Assembly: GCA_963932955.1 (NCBI GenBank)
Contig: CAWVRK010000013.1
Coordinates: forward strand, 1-53,578
Length of the DNA stretch: 53,578 nt
From: Flavicella sp963932955
GTDB lineage: Bacteria; Bacteroidota; Bacteroidia; Flavobacteriales; Flavobacteriaceae
Direction of reading: 5' to 3'
Shown here: positions 1 to 8,853 of the stretch, in pieces
How positions within the stretch are numbered: the first letter of the stretch is position 1
Layout: each line of letters opens with the position of its first letter
Notes under the pieces: model-generated
What the model saw: only the letters and a program-made list of their open reading frames with translations
Told to the model about the DNA's origin: nothing
The model's database searches: none
Made by a program: the position numbers and the translations under genes

Positions 1-567
1 TGTTGCTTTGTATTGGGTTGTGATTCCCGTATACCCAATAGACAAAAGTTTTTTGTACAGTGTGATGGATTGGTCATAATTCTTTGCATAAAAGGAAGCC
101 AAAGCAGCATACTCCAGGTAAGAAGTGTCTTTCTTACTCAAGGCATACACCAATTCGAATTTTTGTGCGGCCTGATTGTACTTTTTCCCGTTGAAAAGAG
201 TAGAACCCTTCGCAGTAGCGCTTTGAACAATTCTACTGAGGTCCTCCGCTGCTTTTTGCCCGTACTTGTTCATTCCGGATTCTTTTTGAAAACGGAGCAA
301 TTCCAAATAGGCTTCTCCAGCGAGCTCTTCTTGTGCAGAATTTGTTCCGTCTTCAAAGAGAGCTGCTGCTTTGAGGTAATAATACTTCTCAATTAATTTT
401 GGCGCAGCATTTTCTACTAGCAGAGAACTTACGACCTCTAGTTGGTCAAGGGAGGCAGCATAATTTTTCTTTTTAAGCGCTTTCTCTGCAGTTTTTAATT
501 CTTTTTTTTGCGCTACCACTCCAAAAGTCAAAGAAAGTGATAGCAGCAGAATAAGTTGATTTTTCAT
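1..567 (-). CDS. TPR-containing secreted protein, 3' end cut by the window edge
   Basis: An open frame runs without a stop from an ATG at 567 to base 1 (189 codons), so the gene continues outside the window. The N-terminus is a signal peptide: a positive start (MKNQ), a leucine-rich core, then a likely cleavage site after VVAQ. The rest is helical and rich in A, L, K and Y, with TPR-like spacing (for example KKNYAASLDQLE and KKYNQAAQKFELVYAL). It starts 19 bases after the gyrA stop, so it is probably cotranscribed with gyrA. A TPR gene downstream of gyrA is, from memory, common in flavobacteria. Its function is unknown; a periplasmic protein-binding scaffold is an inference. Confidence 0.8.
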   Translation of the reverse strand, partial: MKNQLILLLSLSLTFGVVAQKKELKTAEKALKKKNYAASLDQLEVVSSLLVENAAPKLIEKYYYLKAAALFEDGTNSAQEELAGEAYLELLRFQKESGMNKYGQKAAEDLSRIVQSATAKGSTLFNGKKYNQAAQKFELVYALSKKDTSYLEYAALASFYAKNYDQSITLYKKLLSIGYTGITTQYKAT

Positions 568-586
568 GTATATAGGTTTGATCATA

Positions 587-3118
587 TTAATTTTCTGAAG
601 AAGGCGTTTCTGAAGTACCACTCGTTTCTGAGGTGCCTTCTTGCCCTTCTACTTCGCCTTGCAATTCCACATCTTCTTCCTCTTCGTGCATGACTTTTGC
701 AACGGCAGCAATCGAATCAGAATCTTTGATATTGATCAGCTTGACTCCTTGGGTAGCTCTTCCCATGACGCGCAGGTCACTGACTTCCATGCGGATGGTG
801 ATTCCAGACTTGTTGATGATCATCAAATCGTCTTCATCTGTCACGTTTTTAATCGCAACCACATCGCCTGTCTTTTCAGAGACATTGAGTGTTTTTACAC
901 CTTTCCCTCCACGGTTGGTGATTCTGTAATCTTCGAGACTGGATCGTTTTCCGTAACCTTTTTCAGAGACCACCAAGATATTGCTATCCATATCATTGAC
1001 GGCGACCATACCGACCACCTCATCGTTTTCATGTGCCAAGGTAATTCCGCGAACACCGGAAGCATTTCTACCCATCGGCCTGGTTTTTTCTTCTTCAAAT
1101 CGAATCGATTTTCCAGATTTCAAAGCCAACATGACTTGGCTGTCGCCTGTGGTCAATTTTGCCTCTAACAATTCGTCGCCTTCCCGAATGGTAATCGCTG
1201 CGATTCCATTGGTTCTCGGTCTGGAATATTGTTCCAACAGGGTCTTTTTGACCTGGCCTTTTTTGGTGGCCATGATGATGTAATGGCTGTTGATATAATC
1301 GAGGTCTTTGAGGTCTTGCGTCACTAAAAAGGCTTTGACTTTGTCATCGGGTTCAATGTTGATCAAATTTTGCAGCGCGCGTCCTTTGGCAACTTTTCCG
1401 CCTTCTGGGATTTCGTAAACTCGCATCCAAAACACTTTTCCTTTTTGGGTAAAAAACAGCATGTATTGGTGGTTGGTTCCCACAAACAGGTGTTCTAAGA
1501 AATCTTCACTTCTGGTAGACACGCCTTTTTGTCCTCTTCCCCCCCTGTTTTGTGTTTTGTATTCGGAAAGCAACGTACGTTTGACATAACCTGCATGAGA
1601 GATGGTCACGACTACTTGAGAATCTGGGATCATGTCTTCAATTTTCATGTCCGCACCTGCATATTCAATTTCAGAACGACGGGCATCGCCATATTTATCG
1701 CGAATGGCTGTCAGCTCGTCTTTGATGATTTGCATTCTTCTTGGCTCTTTTGCCAAAATATCTTTCAAGTCAGTGATCAATACCATAATCTCGTCGTACT
1801 CTCCTCTTAGCTTGTCTTGCTCCAGTCCTGTAAGCTGACGCAAACGCATTTCTACGATGGCCTTGGCTTGGATTTCTGACAATTCAAAACGCGCAATTAA
1901 GCGCGCTCTCGCTTCGTCAGGATTGTTTGAGCCTCTGATAATTTTGATTACTTCGTCAATGTTGTCACTTGCAATGATCAATCCCTCTAAGATATGTGCT
2001 CTTGCTTCTGCCTTTTTTAGTTCAAATTCTGTTCTTCGAACGATGACCTCGTGGCGGTGTTCGACAAAATGATGGATCAGCTGCTTTAAGTTCAACAATT
2101 CAGGACGCCCGTTTACCAAAGCGATGTTATTGACACTAAAAGAAGTCTGCAAAGCCGTATACTTGAACAATTTGTTCAATACGATGTTGGGAATTGCATC
2201 TCGTTTCAAAATATAAACGATGCGCATTCCATTTCTATCCGATTCATCTCGGATGTTGGCGATGCCGTCTAATTTTTTATCATTGACCAATTCCGCAGTT
2301 TTTTTGATCATTTCTGCCTTGTTGATCTGGTAAGGGATTTCTGTCACAATGATGCAGTCACGCCCTTTGACTTCTTCAAAAGTTGCCTTGGCGCGCATTA
2401 CGATGCGTCCTCGACCTGTGTGGAAAGCGTCTTTGACTCCTTCATAGCCATAGAGTATTCCTCCCGTAGGAAAATCAGGTGCCTTGATGTAGTGCATCAA
2501 GCCGTCGATATCAATGTCTCTGTCTTCTATATAGGCGATGGTACCATCGATGACTTCTGTCAAGTTGTGAGGAGCCATATTGGTGGCCATCCCTACCGCA
2601 ATTCCCGAAGCTCCGTTGATTAGCAAATTGGGGATTCTGGTTGGAAGAACAGTGGGTTCTTTTAGGGTGTCGTCAAAATTGAGTTTGTGGTCGACAGTAT
2701 CCTTTTCAATATCCGCCAACATGTCTTCGGATATTTTTTGCATGCGCACCTCGGTATAACGCATTGCTGCTGGACTATCACCATCTACAGAACCAAAATT
2801 TCCCTGTCCGTCCACCATCATATATCGGACGCTCCAGTTCTGTGCCATTCGCACCATGGAATCGTATACAGAAGTATCACCGTGGGGGTGGTACTTTCCT
2901 AAAACTTCTCCCACTATTCTCGCAGACTTCTTATAGGAGCCCGTCGCCTTGATTCCCAACTCATGCATTCCGAACAGAACCCTGCGATGCACGGGTTTTA
3001 AACCGTCTCTTACATCTGGTAAGGCTCTCGAAACAATTACGGACATAGAATAATCTATGTATGCCGACTTCATCTGTTCCTCTATATTGATAGGGATCAA
3101 CTTTTCTCCATCTGCCAT
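587..3118 (-). CDS. gyrA: DNA gyrase subunit A
   Basis: This is the DNA-cleaving subunit of the A2B2 gyrase, which introduces negative supercoils using ATP hydrolysed by GyrB. At 843 residues it is of normal length. The catalytic tyrosine is Tyr121 in AMRYTEVRM. The quinolone-resistance region HPHGDTSVYDSMVRMAQ begins at residue 77 and has Thr82 where E. coli has Ser83. The gyrase-specific GyrA box is QNRGGRG at 523-529, which separates it from ParC, and the C-terminal half is the repetitive DNA-wrapping domain. The last 30 or so residues form an acidic, Ser/Thr-rich tail. It is divergent from clpC across 256 bases, with the TPR gene downstream. Confidence 0.98.
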   Translation of the reverse strand: MADGEKLIPINIEEQMKSAYIDYSMSVIVSRALPDVRDGLKPVHRRVLFGMHELGIKATGSYKKSARIVGEVLGKYHPHGDTSVYDSMVRMAQNWSVRYMMVDGQGNFGSVDGDSPAAMRYTEVRMQKISEDMLADIEKDTVDHKLNFDDTLKEPTVLPTRIPNLLINGASGIAVGMATNMAPHNLTEVIDGTIAYIEDRDIDIDGLMHYIKAPDFPTGGILYGYEGVKDAFHTGRGRIVMRAKATFEEVKGRDCIIVTEIPYQINKAEMIKKTAELVNDKKLDGIANIRDESDRNGMRIVYILKRDAIPNIVLNKLFKYTALQTSFSVNNIALVNGRPELLNLKQLIHHFVEHRHEVIVRRTEFELKKAEARAHILEGLIIASDNIDEVIKIIRGSNNPDEARARLIARFELSEIQAKAIVEMRLRQLTGLEQDKLRGEYDEIMVLITDLKDILAKEPRRMQIIKDELTAIRDKYGDARRSEIEYAGADMKIEDMIPDSQVVVTISHAGYVKRTLLSEYKTQNRGGRGQKGVSTRSEDFLEHLFVGTNHQYMLFFTQKGKVFWMRVYEIPEGGKVAKGRALQNLINIEPDDKVKAFLVTQDLKDLDYINSHYIIMATKKGQVKKTLLEQYSRPRTNGIAAITIREGDELLEAKLTTGDSQVMLALKSGKSIRFEEEKTRPMGRNASGVRGITLAHENDEVVGMVAVNDMDSNILVVSEKGYGKRSSLEDYRITNRGGKGVKTLNVSEKTGDVVAIKNVTDEDDLMIINKSGITIRMEVSDLRVMGRATQGVKLINIKDSDSIAAVAKVMHEEEEDVELQGEVEGQEGTSETSGTSETPSSEN

Positions 3119-3312
3119 AAAAATATGTTTAGTTTAGTTAGTTCATTTTAGTGAATAGCAAGATACACTTTTTAGCCTTTTTTACCCCTTTTACAGCCGT
3201 TGTATTTGCTTAGAGTTATCAACAATTTTAGGGGTTTTTTAACACTTTGTACTGCGCTGATTTTCAGGTAGTTTTTGCGCGTAATTTGAAGCAAGGTCTT
3301 TTTTTTAAGAAC

Positions 3313-3358
3313 AATCACATGTGATTTGTAAATTTTAATGAAAAATCCATTAAATTTA
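3313..3358 (+). promoter_or_regulatory. clpC promoter candidate with a perfect palindrome at the -33 box
   Basis: A 14-base perfect palindrome (AATCACATGTGATT, 3313-3326) overlaps the first base of a TTG at 3326-3328. Twenty-two bases later comes TAAATTTA (3351-3358), one mismatch from the Bacteroidota -7 consensus TAnnTTTG. The clpC ATG follows 16 bases on. The promoter assignment is inference from the published flavobacterial consensus. The palindrome is seen directly and sits where an operator would block polymerase. Confidence 0.4.
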
Positions 3359-3374
3359 CCTAAAAACAGAGACT

Positions 3375-5915
3375 ATGGATGATAATTTTTCGCAAAAAGT
3401 AAAAGACGTGATCGGATACAGCAAAGAAGAAGCCTTGCGACTGGGTCATGATTTTATTGGTACCGAACATTTGATTTTGGGAGTTCTTCGTAAAGCTGAG
3501 GGGAAAGCCATATATATTTTAAATTCTTTGAACATCAATTTGGATTATTTAAAGAAAAAAATCGAAGCATTGAATCCTTCCACGCCTTCTTTTAACGAAG
3601 ATTTTGAAAAGAAAAAACTACACCTGACCCGTCAAGCAGAAAAAGCGTTGAAAACGACCTTTTTGGAAGCCAAACTTTACCAAGACGAATCTGTAAACAC
3701 AGCTCACCTTCTCTTGTGTGTACTCCGGAATGAAAACGACCCGACAACAAAATTATTAAACAATTTTGACATCAGTTACGACGATGTAAAAGCTTTGTTC
3801 AAACAAATGAACAACGATACAGACGACAGCCATGAGTTCCCAACAGCAGAAAGTGCAAATCCTGGACAGTTTGAAGATGCTGACAAATCAAATCCTTTTG
3901 AGTCCCAACCCAACAAGGGGAAAACTTCTCAGAAATCAAAGACACCCGTATTGGATAATTTTGGCCGTGACTTGACCTTACTTGCAGAAAACCAAAAGTT
4001 AGACCCTGTGGTGGGACGGAAAGAAGAAATCGAACGAGTTTCCCAAATTTTAAGTCGACGCAAAAAAAACAATCCGATGCTCATCGGTGAACCTGGAGTT
4101 GGGAAATCTGCAATTGCAGAAGGCTTAGCGCTCCGCATCGTCCAAAGAAAAGTATCTCGTATTTTGTTCAACAAAAGAGTGGTTTCTTTGGATTTGGCAA
4201 GTTTGGTTGCCGGCACCAAATACAGAGGTCAATTTGAAGAGCGTATGAAAGCCCTGATGAACGAACTGGAAAAGAACGAAGACATCATTCTCTTTATCGA
4301 TGAAATTCACACCATAGTAGGTGCTGGAGGCGCTACGGGTTCTCTCGATGCTTCCAACATGCTCAAACCAGCACTCGCAAGAGGGGAAATCCAATGTATT
4401 GGAGCGACGACCCTGAACGAATACCGTCAAAACATTGAAAAAGACGGTGCTTTGGAACGCCGCTTTCAAAAAGTAATCGTGGAGCCAACCTCTATTGAAG
4501 AAACGGTCACAATTCTAAAAAACATCAAAGAAAAATACGAAGACCACCACAATGTGACTTATGCAGAAGCTGCGATCAAAGCTTGTGTCACATTGACCAA
4601 CCGGTACATGACTGATCGGTTTTTACCCGACAAAGCAATCGATGCCTTGGACGAAGCGGGATCTCGAATTCACATCACAAACATCGTGGTTCCCAAGCAA
4701 GTGCTCGAGTTGGAACAGAAATTAGAAACCATCAAAGAAGAGAAGACCAACGCAGTCACGCGTCAAAAATACGAAGAAGCAGCTAGGCTAAGAGACGACG
4801 AAAAAAACATAGAAGCAGCTTTGAGATCTGCCCAAAATCAATGGGAAGAAGCTTCCAAAGAAAATAGAGAAATCGTAACAGAGGACAATGTGGCCGAAGT
4901 GGTTTCTATGATGACTGGCATTCCTGTGAACAGAGTTGCAGAAGCTGAAAGCAGGCGTTTGAGCGATCTTCCAAAGAAAATCAAGGGGAAAGTCATCGGG
5001 CAAGACGAAGCCGTCTCAAAAGTTGTCAAAGCGATTCAACGAAACCGCATCGGACTAAAAGATCCGAACAAACCCATCGGCTCTTTTATCTTCTTGGGAC
5101 AGACCGGGGTCGGAAAAACACAATTGGCGAAAGTCTTGGCGCGCGAACTGTTTGACACAAGCGATTCTTTGATCCGTGTTGACATGAGTGAATACATGGA
5201 AAAATTTTCTGTATCTCGATTGATAGGAGCGCCTCCTGGTTACGTAGGTTATGAAGAAGGTGGGCAGTTGACAGAAAAGATTCGAAGAAAACCCTATGCC
5301 GTTGTCCTGCTTGACGAAATCGAAAAAGCACATCCCGATGTGTTCAATATGTTGTTGCAAATACTGGACGAAGGTTTTGTGACGGATAGCTTGGGGCGTA
5401 AAATCGATTTTAGAAACACCATCATCATTATGACCTCCAACATCGGAGCCCGTCAATTGAAAGATTTTGGTGGCGGCGTTGGCTTTGGTACTTCTGCCAA
5501 AGCAGCACAAGCCGATGCACATGCCAAAGGAATCATCGAAAGTGCCCTTAAAAAATCCTTTGCACCTGAATTCATCAATCGCATCGATGATATCATTATC
5601 TTCAACGCTTTGGAAAGAAAAGACATTCATCAAATTATCGACATCGAATTGGAAAAACTACTGGCACGCATCAGCGACTTGGGCTACACACTAAAGTTGA
5701 GCGACAAAGCCAAAGATTATATTGCCGACAAAGGCTTTGACAAAACCTATGGCGCCCGACCTTTGAACAGAGCCATTCAAAAATACATTGAAGATGCTTT
5801 GGCTGAAGAAATTGTCAATGCCAACCTCAAAGAGGGGGATGTCATTTTTATGGACCTCGATTCGAAATCTAACGAACTGACAATTCAAATCGAGAAAAAG
5901 AAAATCAAGAACTAA
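3375..5915 (+). CDS. clpC: ClpC-type AAA+ unfoldase of the Clp protease
   Basis: This Hsp100 ATPase unfolds proteins and feeds them to ClpP. Its 846 residues follow the family order: Clp N-domain with two repeats (about 1-145), AAA-1 with Walker A GEPGVGKSA (238-246) and Walker B ILFIDE (about 305-310), a middle region with a UVR motif (KYEEAARLRDDE, about 465-476) typical of ClpC, and AAA-2 with Walker A GQTGVGKT (575-582) and Walker B VVLLDEIEKA. A VGF tripeptide in the glycine-rich loop GGGVGFGT fits a ClpP-docking loop. It is a single-gene unit that ends at a terminator shared with ctlX. tmRNA-tagged proteins (ssrA is in this window) are plausible substrates; that link is inference. Confidence 0.96.
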   Translation: MDDNFSQKVKDVIGYSKEEALRLGHDFIGTEHLILGVLRKAEGKAIYILNSLNINLDYLKKKIEALNPSTPSFNEDFEKKKLHLTRQAEKALKTTFLEAKLYQDESVNTAHLLLCVLRNENDPTTKLLNNFDISYDDVKALFKQMNNDTDDSHEFPTAESANPGQFEDADKSNPFESQPNKGKTSQKSKTPVLDNFGRDLTLLAENQKLDPVVGRKEEIERVSQILSRRKKNNPMLIGEPGVGKSAIAEGLALRIVQRKVSRILFNKRVVSLDLASLVAGTKYRGQFEERMKALMNELEKNEDIILFIDEIHTIVGAGGATGSLDASNMLKPALARGEIQCIGATTLNEYRQNIEKDGALERRFQKVIVEPTSIEETVTILKNIKEKYEDHHNVTYAEAAIKACVTLTNRYMTDRFLPDKAIDALDEAGSRIHITNIVVPKQVLELEQKLETIKEEKTNAVTRQKYEEAARLRDDEKNIEAALRSAQNQWEEASKENREIVTEDNVAEVVSMMTGIPVNRVAEAESRRLSDLPKKIKGKVIGQDEAVSKVVKAIQRNRIGLKDPNKPIGSFIFLGQTGVGKTQLAKVLARELFDTSDSLIRVDMSEYMEKFSVSRLIGAPPGYVGYEEGGQLTEKIRRKPYAVVLLDEIEKAHPDVFNMLLQILDEGFVTDSLGRKIDFRNTIIIMTSNIGARQLKDFGGGVGFGTSAKAAQADAHAKGIIESALKKSFAPEFINRIDDIIIFNALERKDIHQIIDIELEKLLARISDLGYTLKLSDKAKDYIADKGFDKTYGARPLNRAIQKYIEDALAEEIVNANLKEGDVIFMDLDSKSNELTIQIEKKKIKN

Positions 5916-5940
5916 TTCCTTAGGAAATAATAGTACAGAA

Positions 5941-5967
5941 AAAGCTTTGGGTTTATTCCAAAGCTTT
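5941..5967. terminator. Bidirectional terminator between clpC and ctlX
   Basis: AAAGCTTTGG (5941-5950) and CCAAAGCTTT (5958-5967) form a perfect 10-bp stem around a 7-base loop, with T-runs on both sides. It can end clpC on the plus strand and ctlX on the minus strand. The ctlX stop codon (5953-5955) lies in the loop, so one arm also encodes the last ctlX residues. Confidence 0.85.
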
Positions 5968-6909
5968 TTTTGATTTGGACTTGGGCAAAAACACTTCTGC
6001 CAACAAACAGCGTACACTGCCACCTACACAGTTCTCTATGGTAGACAAAGGAGATCTGATAATTTGAGTATGTTTTTCAAGCATTGCTATTTGTTCCGAT
6101 CGAAGACTTTGAAAAGCAGCTTCAGAAATGACGGTGTACTGCTGTCCAAATGCATTTTCAACTTGCAACAGATTGCCTGCAAAATTGGCTGCTTGGGCTT
6201 CTGAGATCACCAAGAGTTCTTTTGCGTCTTCTTTGAGGTGTTGCAAAAGGTTTTTTCGTTCCGATTTATCGTCGATGCTTTCCAAACACAGTACAGCAAA
6301 ATGAGTCCCCACACAGAGCACCAAGTTGGTGTGGTCTCTGGGAACCCGGCCCCCTTCCACCGTATGGAATGCTGTAAAGACCACTGGCGTGTATTCGAAA
6401 TCTTCACAGAATTCAATAAAGAGTTCTTCGTCTGTTCTTGCTGACAAGGCACAATATGCTTTTCGGTGCACGCGATCCAAAACCATGCTTCCAGTTCCTT
6501 CTAAAAAATAGCCATGTGCCGCTGCACTTGTATAATCGACAAAACCAGCGATTTCAAAACCGGAAGTTTCTAAAAAACCAAACAAATCCTCGGTTCTTTT
6601 AAGGCGGCTGTTTGGAGCAAAAATGGGGTACAAACCTACAGTACCGTCTTCATGAAACGAGAACCAATTGCTGGGAAAAAGCCCATCGAGCGTAGTGCGT
6701 TTTTCAGTGTCTTGCAGCACCAAAACACGAATTCCAACCCGCTTTAATTGCTGTACAAGAGCATCAAATTCGGCAAGGGCTCTTTCTTGTATTTCCATAT
6801 AGGAAAGCTTGCTGAGTTCTTTTTGATACAAGTTGTTGACTGCCGTCTGTTCGTTCTTGCGAAAAGACAAAGGACGCACCATCAAAAGGTTGTTTGTCGT
6901 TTGCTTCAT
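5953..6909 (-). CDS. ctlX: CtlX-like guanidine/ureido hydrolase (amidinotransferase fold)
   Basis: A 318-residue member of the arginine deiminase/amidinotransferase superfamily, closest by recognition to the citrulline-utilisation hydrolase family CtlX. Near the N-terminus is NNLLMVRPLSF. The middle has LEGTGSMVLDR (substrate-binding acid) and DHTNLVLCVG (catalytic His). The C-terminus has GGSVRCLLAE, where Cys301 is the expected nucleophile. The exact substrate (citrulline, arginine or a methylated form) cannot be read from sequence. Immediately upstream lies the decayed gene of a related hydrolase, so ctlX has lost its partner here. Its 3' end lies in the hairpin shared with clpC. Confidence 0.85.
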   Translation of the reverse strand: MKQTTNNLLMVRPLSFRKNEQTAVNNLYQKELSKLSYMEIQERALAEFDALVQQLKRVGIRVLVLQDTEKRTTLDGLFPSNWFSFHEDGTVGLYPIFAPNSRLKRTEDLFGFLETSGFEIAGFVDYTSAAAHGYFLEGTGSMVLDRVHRKAYCALSARTDEELFIEFCEDFEYTPVVFTAFHTVEGGRVPRDHTNLVLCVGTHFAVLCLESIDDKSERKNLLQHLKEDAKELLVISEAQAANFAGNLLQVENAFGQQYTVISEAAFQSLRSEQIAMLEKHTQIIRSPLSTIENCVGGSVRCLLAEVFLPKSKSKKALE

Positions 6910-6928
6910 AGAGATGTCTTTGTGTGAA

Positions 6929-7221
6929 TCATGGGATTAAATTGGAGCTCGAAACAAAGGCAGTGTCACGTGAAAAGATCTGGTTGTAGTCTTTTTGAAC
7001 TTCAGGTCTGTATACGGTTAGATCTTATTTTTCAGATACTTTTAGAAAAGCGACCATTTCAGCAACCATGTCTTTTTCTTCGGGATAGGTTTCCGTTTGG
7101 ATGTCTGCGATGGATTTTGGATCGTAGGCATCTTTAATATCAGGAACCAGTCCATTCTGTTGAGCAACTCCAAAACGACAGCTCTCAATTTCGAAGTTTC
7201 GTCTTGAATGTTCAGTGCCAT
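6929..7221 (-). pseudogene. Remnant of an arginine deiminase/DDAH-like hydrolase gene
   Basis: Reading from the ATG at 7221 gives MALNIQDETSKLRAVVL. One base is then missing near 7166-7176, where TTGGAGTT would need one more G. After the shift the frame continues as GVAQQNGLVPDIKDAYDPKS and later TYPEEKDMVAEMVAF. An in-frame TAA at 7025-7027 (probably once TAT, Tyr) interrupts it, then it resumes as DLTVYRPEVQKDYNQIFSRD and ends at TGA 6929-6931. Family members have about 300 residues, so roughly the last two thirds are gone. This order of motifs is that of the DDAH-like family and the gene sits where its partner ctlX begins. One frameshift, one nonsense codon and a large truncation make it non-functional. 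Confidence 0.8.
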
Positions 7222-7235
7222 CAATAGGTCTGTGT

Positions 7236-7272
7236 TTGAAAAAAACAAAGCCTTCAATGGAATTGAAGGCTT
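7236..7272 (-). terminator. Intrinsic terminator downstream of gltA
   Basis: AAGCCTTCAAT (7248-7258) and ATTGAAGGCTT (7262-7272) form an 11-bp perfect stem with a 3-base loop. On the minus strand a T-rich run (TTTGTTTTTTTC) follows, eight bases after the gltA stop. Confidence 0.88.
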
Positions 7273-7279
7273 GGCTGTC

Positions 7280-8566
7280 TTATCGGTTTTCTATGTTGGA
7301 AAAACTTCTCAAGTTTTCACCGACATACAATTGACGAGGCCTTCCAATCGGCTCGTTGTTTTCTCTCATTTCTTTCCATTGTGCAATCCAACCTGGCAAA
7401 CGACCAATCGCAAACATGACGGTAAACATTTCTACTGGAATTCCAAGTGCTCTGTAGATAATTCCGGAATAAAAGTCTACGTTGGGATACAAATTGCGGG
7501 TTTTGAAATACGTGTCGTTCAAGGCGACTTCCGCCAAGCCTTTTGCAATGTCTAGCACAGGGTCTACTATCCCTAAGTCTGCCAGTACTTCTTCAGCAGC
7601 TACTTGTATGATTTTAGCTCTTGGGTCAAAATTTTTGTAGACTCTGTGTCCAAATCCCATCAATCGAAAAGGATCGCTTTTGTCTTTGGCCTTTGCGATG
7701 TATTTGTGGTAGTCTCCTCCGTTGTTTTTAATCTCTTCCAACATTTCTATGACGGCTTGGTTGGCACCTCCGTGAAGCGGCCCCCAAAGCGCAGAGATTC
7801 CTGCAGAAATAGAAGCGTACAAACCGGCATGTGAAGACCCTACAATTCTCACTGTTGAAGTAGAACAGTTTTGCTCGTGGTCCGCATGTAGAATCAACAA
7901 CTTATCTAGTGCATTTAAAACAATGGGGTTGATGGAGAACTCTTCGTTGGGTTTGTTGAACATCATCTTGTACAAATTTTCAACATAGCCTAAGCTTTTT
8001 GAACCGTATTCCAAAGGCAAACCTTCTTTTTTGCGCAAGGTCCATGCAGCCAACACAGGAAATTTAGCCATAATTTTCACGATGGCTTTGTACATTTCTT
8101 CTTCAGAGTCTACGTTGACAGATTCAGGATTAAAAGCAATCAAAGAGCTTGTCAATGCAGAAATAACTCCCATAGGATGTGCAGACTTTGGAAAGCCGTG
8201 CAAAATCTTTTTCATTTCTTCGTCTACTAAAGATTCACTTTGAATGTCTTCCTGAAATTGTTCCAATTGCGCTTCTGTTGGCAATTCTCCGAAAATGAGC
8301 AGGTAAGAGGTTTCTAAGAAGTCTGATTTTTCAGCCAAATCTTCAATCGCATAGCCACGGTATCTCAAAATTCCTTTTTCTCCATCCAAAAAAGTAACGG
8401 CGCTTTTGCAAGAACCTGTGTTTTTATAACCCGCATCCAAAGTGATGAGGCCTCCCGTAATACCTCGCAAGGTTTTGATATCAATGGCTGTTTCCTTTTC
8501 TGTTCCTTTTAGCAAAGGAAATTCGAATTCTTGACCGTTTATTTTGAGTGTTGCAATTTCTGACAT
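7280..8566 (-). CDS. gltA: Citrate synthase
   Basis: Condenses acetyl-CoA and oxaloacetate into citrate, the entry step of the TCA cycle. The protein has 428 residues from the ATG at 8566 (MSEIATLKING). An upstream in-frame ATG at 8587 would add seven unlikely residues. The hexameric type II features are present: an N-terminal beta-rich domain, ILHADHEQNCSTSTVR, the catalytic GFGHRVYKNFDPRAKI and VDFYSGI with the catalytic Asp. A promoter-like motif at 8610-8617 lies upstream and a strong terminator downstream, so it looks monocistronic. Confidence 0.97.
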   Translation of the reverse strand: MSEIATLKINGQEFEFPLLKGTEKETAIDIKTLRGITGGLITLDAGYKNTGSCKSAVTFLDGEKGILRYRGYAIEDLAEKSDFLETSYLLIFGELPTEAQLEQFQEDIQSESLVDEEMKKILHGFPKSAHPMGVISALTSSLIAFNPESVNVDSEEEMYKAIVKIMAKFPVLAAWTLRKKEGLPLEYGSKSLGYVENLYKMMFNKPNEEFSINPIVLNALDKLLILHADHEQNCSTSTVRIVGSSHAGLYASISAGISALWGPLHGGANQAVIEMLEEIKNNGGDYHKYIAKAKDKSDPFRLMGFGHRVYKNFDPRAKIIQVAAEEVLADLGIVDPVLDIAKGLAEVALNDTYFKTRNLYPNVDFYSGIIYRALGIPVEMFTVMFAIGRLPGWIAQWKEMRENNEPIGRPRQLYVGENLRSFSNIENR

Positions 8567-8609
8567 AATTTTTATTTGATATTTCAAGTTCCTAGCGATG
8601 GAGTTTTTG

Positions 8610-8617
8610 CAAATTTA
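8610..8617 (-). promoter_or_regulatory. gltA -7 promoter element
   Basis: On the minus strand this reads TAAATTTG followed by C, an exact match to TAnnTTTG, 43 bases before the gltA ATG. No convincing TTG lies 17-23 bases upstream, so support is partial. Confidence 0.4.
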
Positions 8618-8807
8618 CACAAATTCAAGTTTCTTATCCCGAAAATCTTGTTAAAAATAACTAGAGAATACTGAGTTTTCTTAAATAAATCAAGAAATAA
8701 AATTTCGAGTTAAGGGCATCTTTTTAAGATACAAAAAAAAGAGTGTCATGAACAGGTTAAATGTGTGGTTTCTTATGCTTGGAATTGCTTTTTGTATGGA
8801 CAAAAAA

Positions 8808-8830
8808 AAACCGAAATAAAATTTCGGTTT
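8808..8830. terminator. Terminator downstream of eno
   Basis: AAACCGAAAT (8808-8817) and ATTTCGGTTT (8821-8830) pair perfectly around AAA, with A-rich and T-rich flanks on either side. On the minus strand the T-run follows, 23 bases after the eno stop. Confidence 0.88.
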
Positions 8831-8853
8831 TTTTGGCTCTGTTTGGAAATGTA

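Noticed and set aside
641..1168. A 175-codon plus-strand open frame opposite gyrA
   Set aside because: It lies wholly within gyrA in antisense and encodes a Phe/His/Cys-rich product typical of shadow frames.
5055..5633. A 192-codon minus-strand open frame opposite clpC
   Set aside because: It is antisense to the highly conserved AAA-2 domain of clpC, shows no recognisable family motif and is explained by codon bias of the real gene.
7042..7257. A 71-codon intact gene upstream of ctlX
   Set aside because: Only its first residues match a protein family; the match moves to another frame after about 20 codons, so this is the frameshifted start of the pseudogene.
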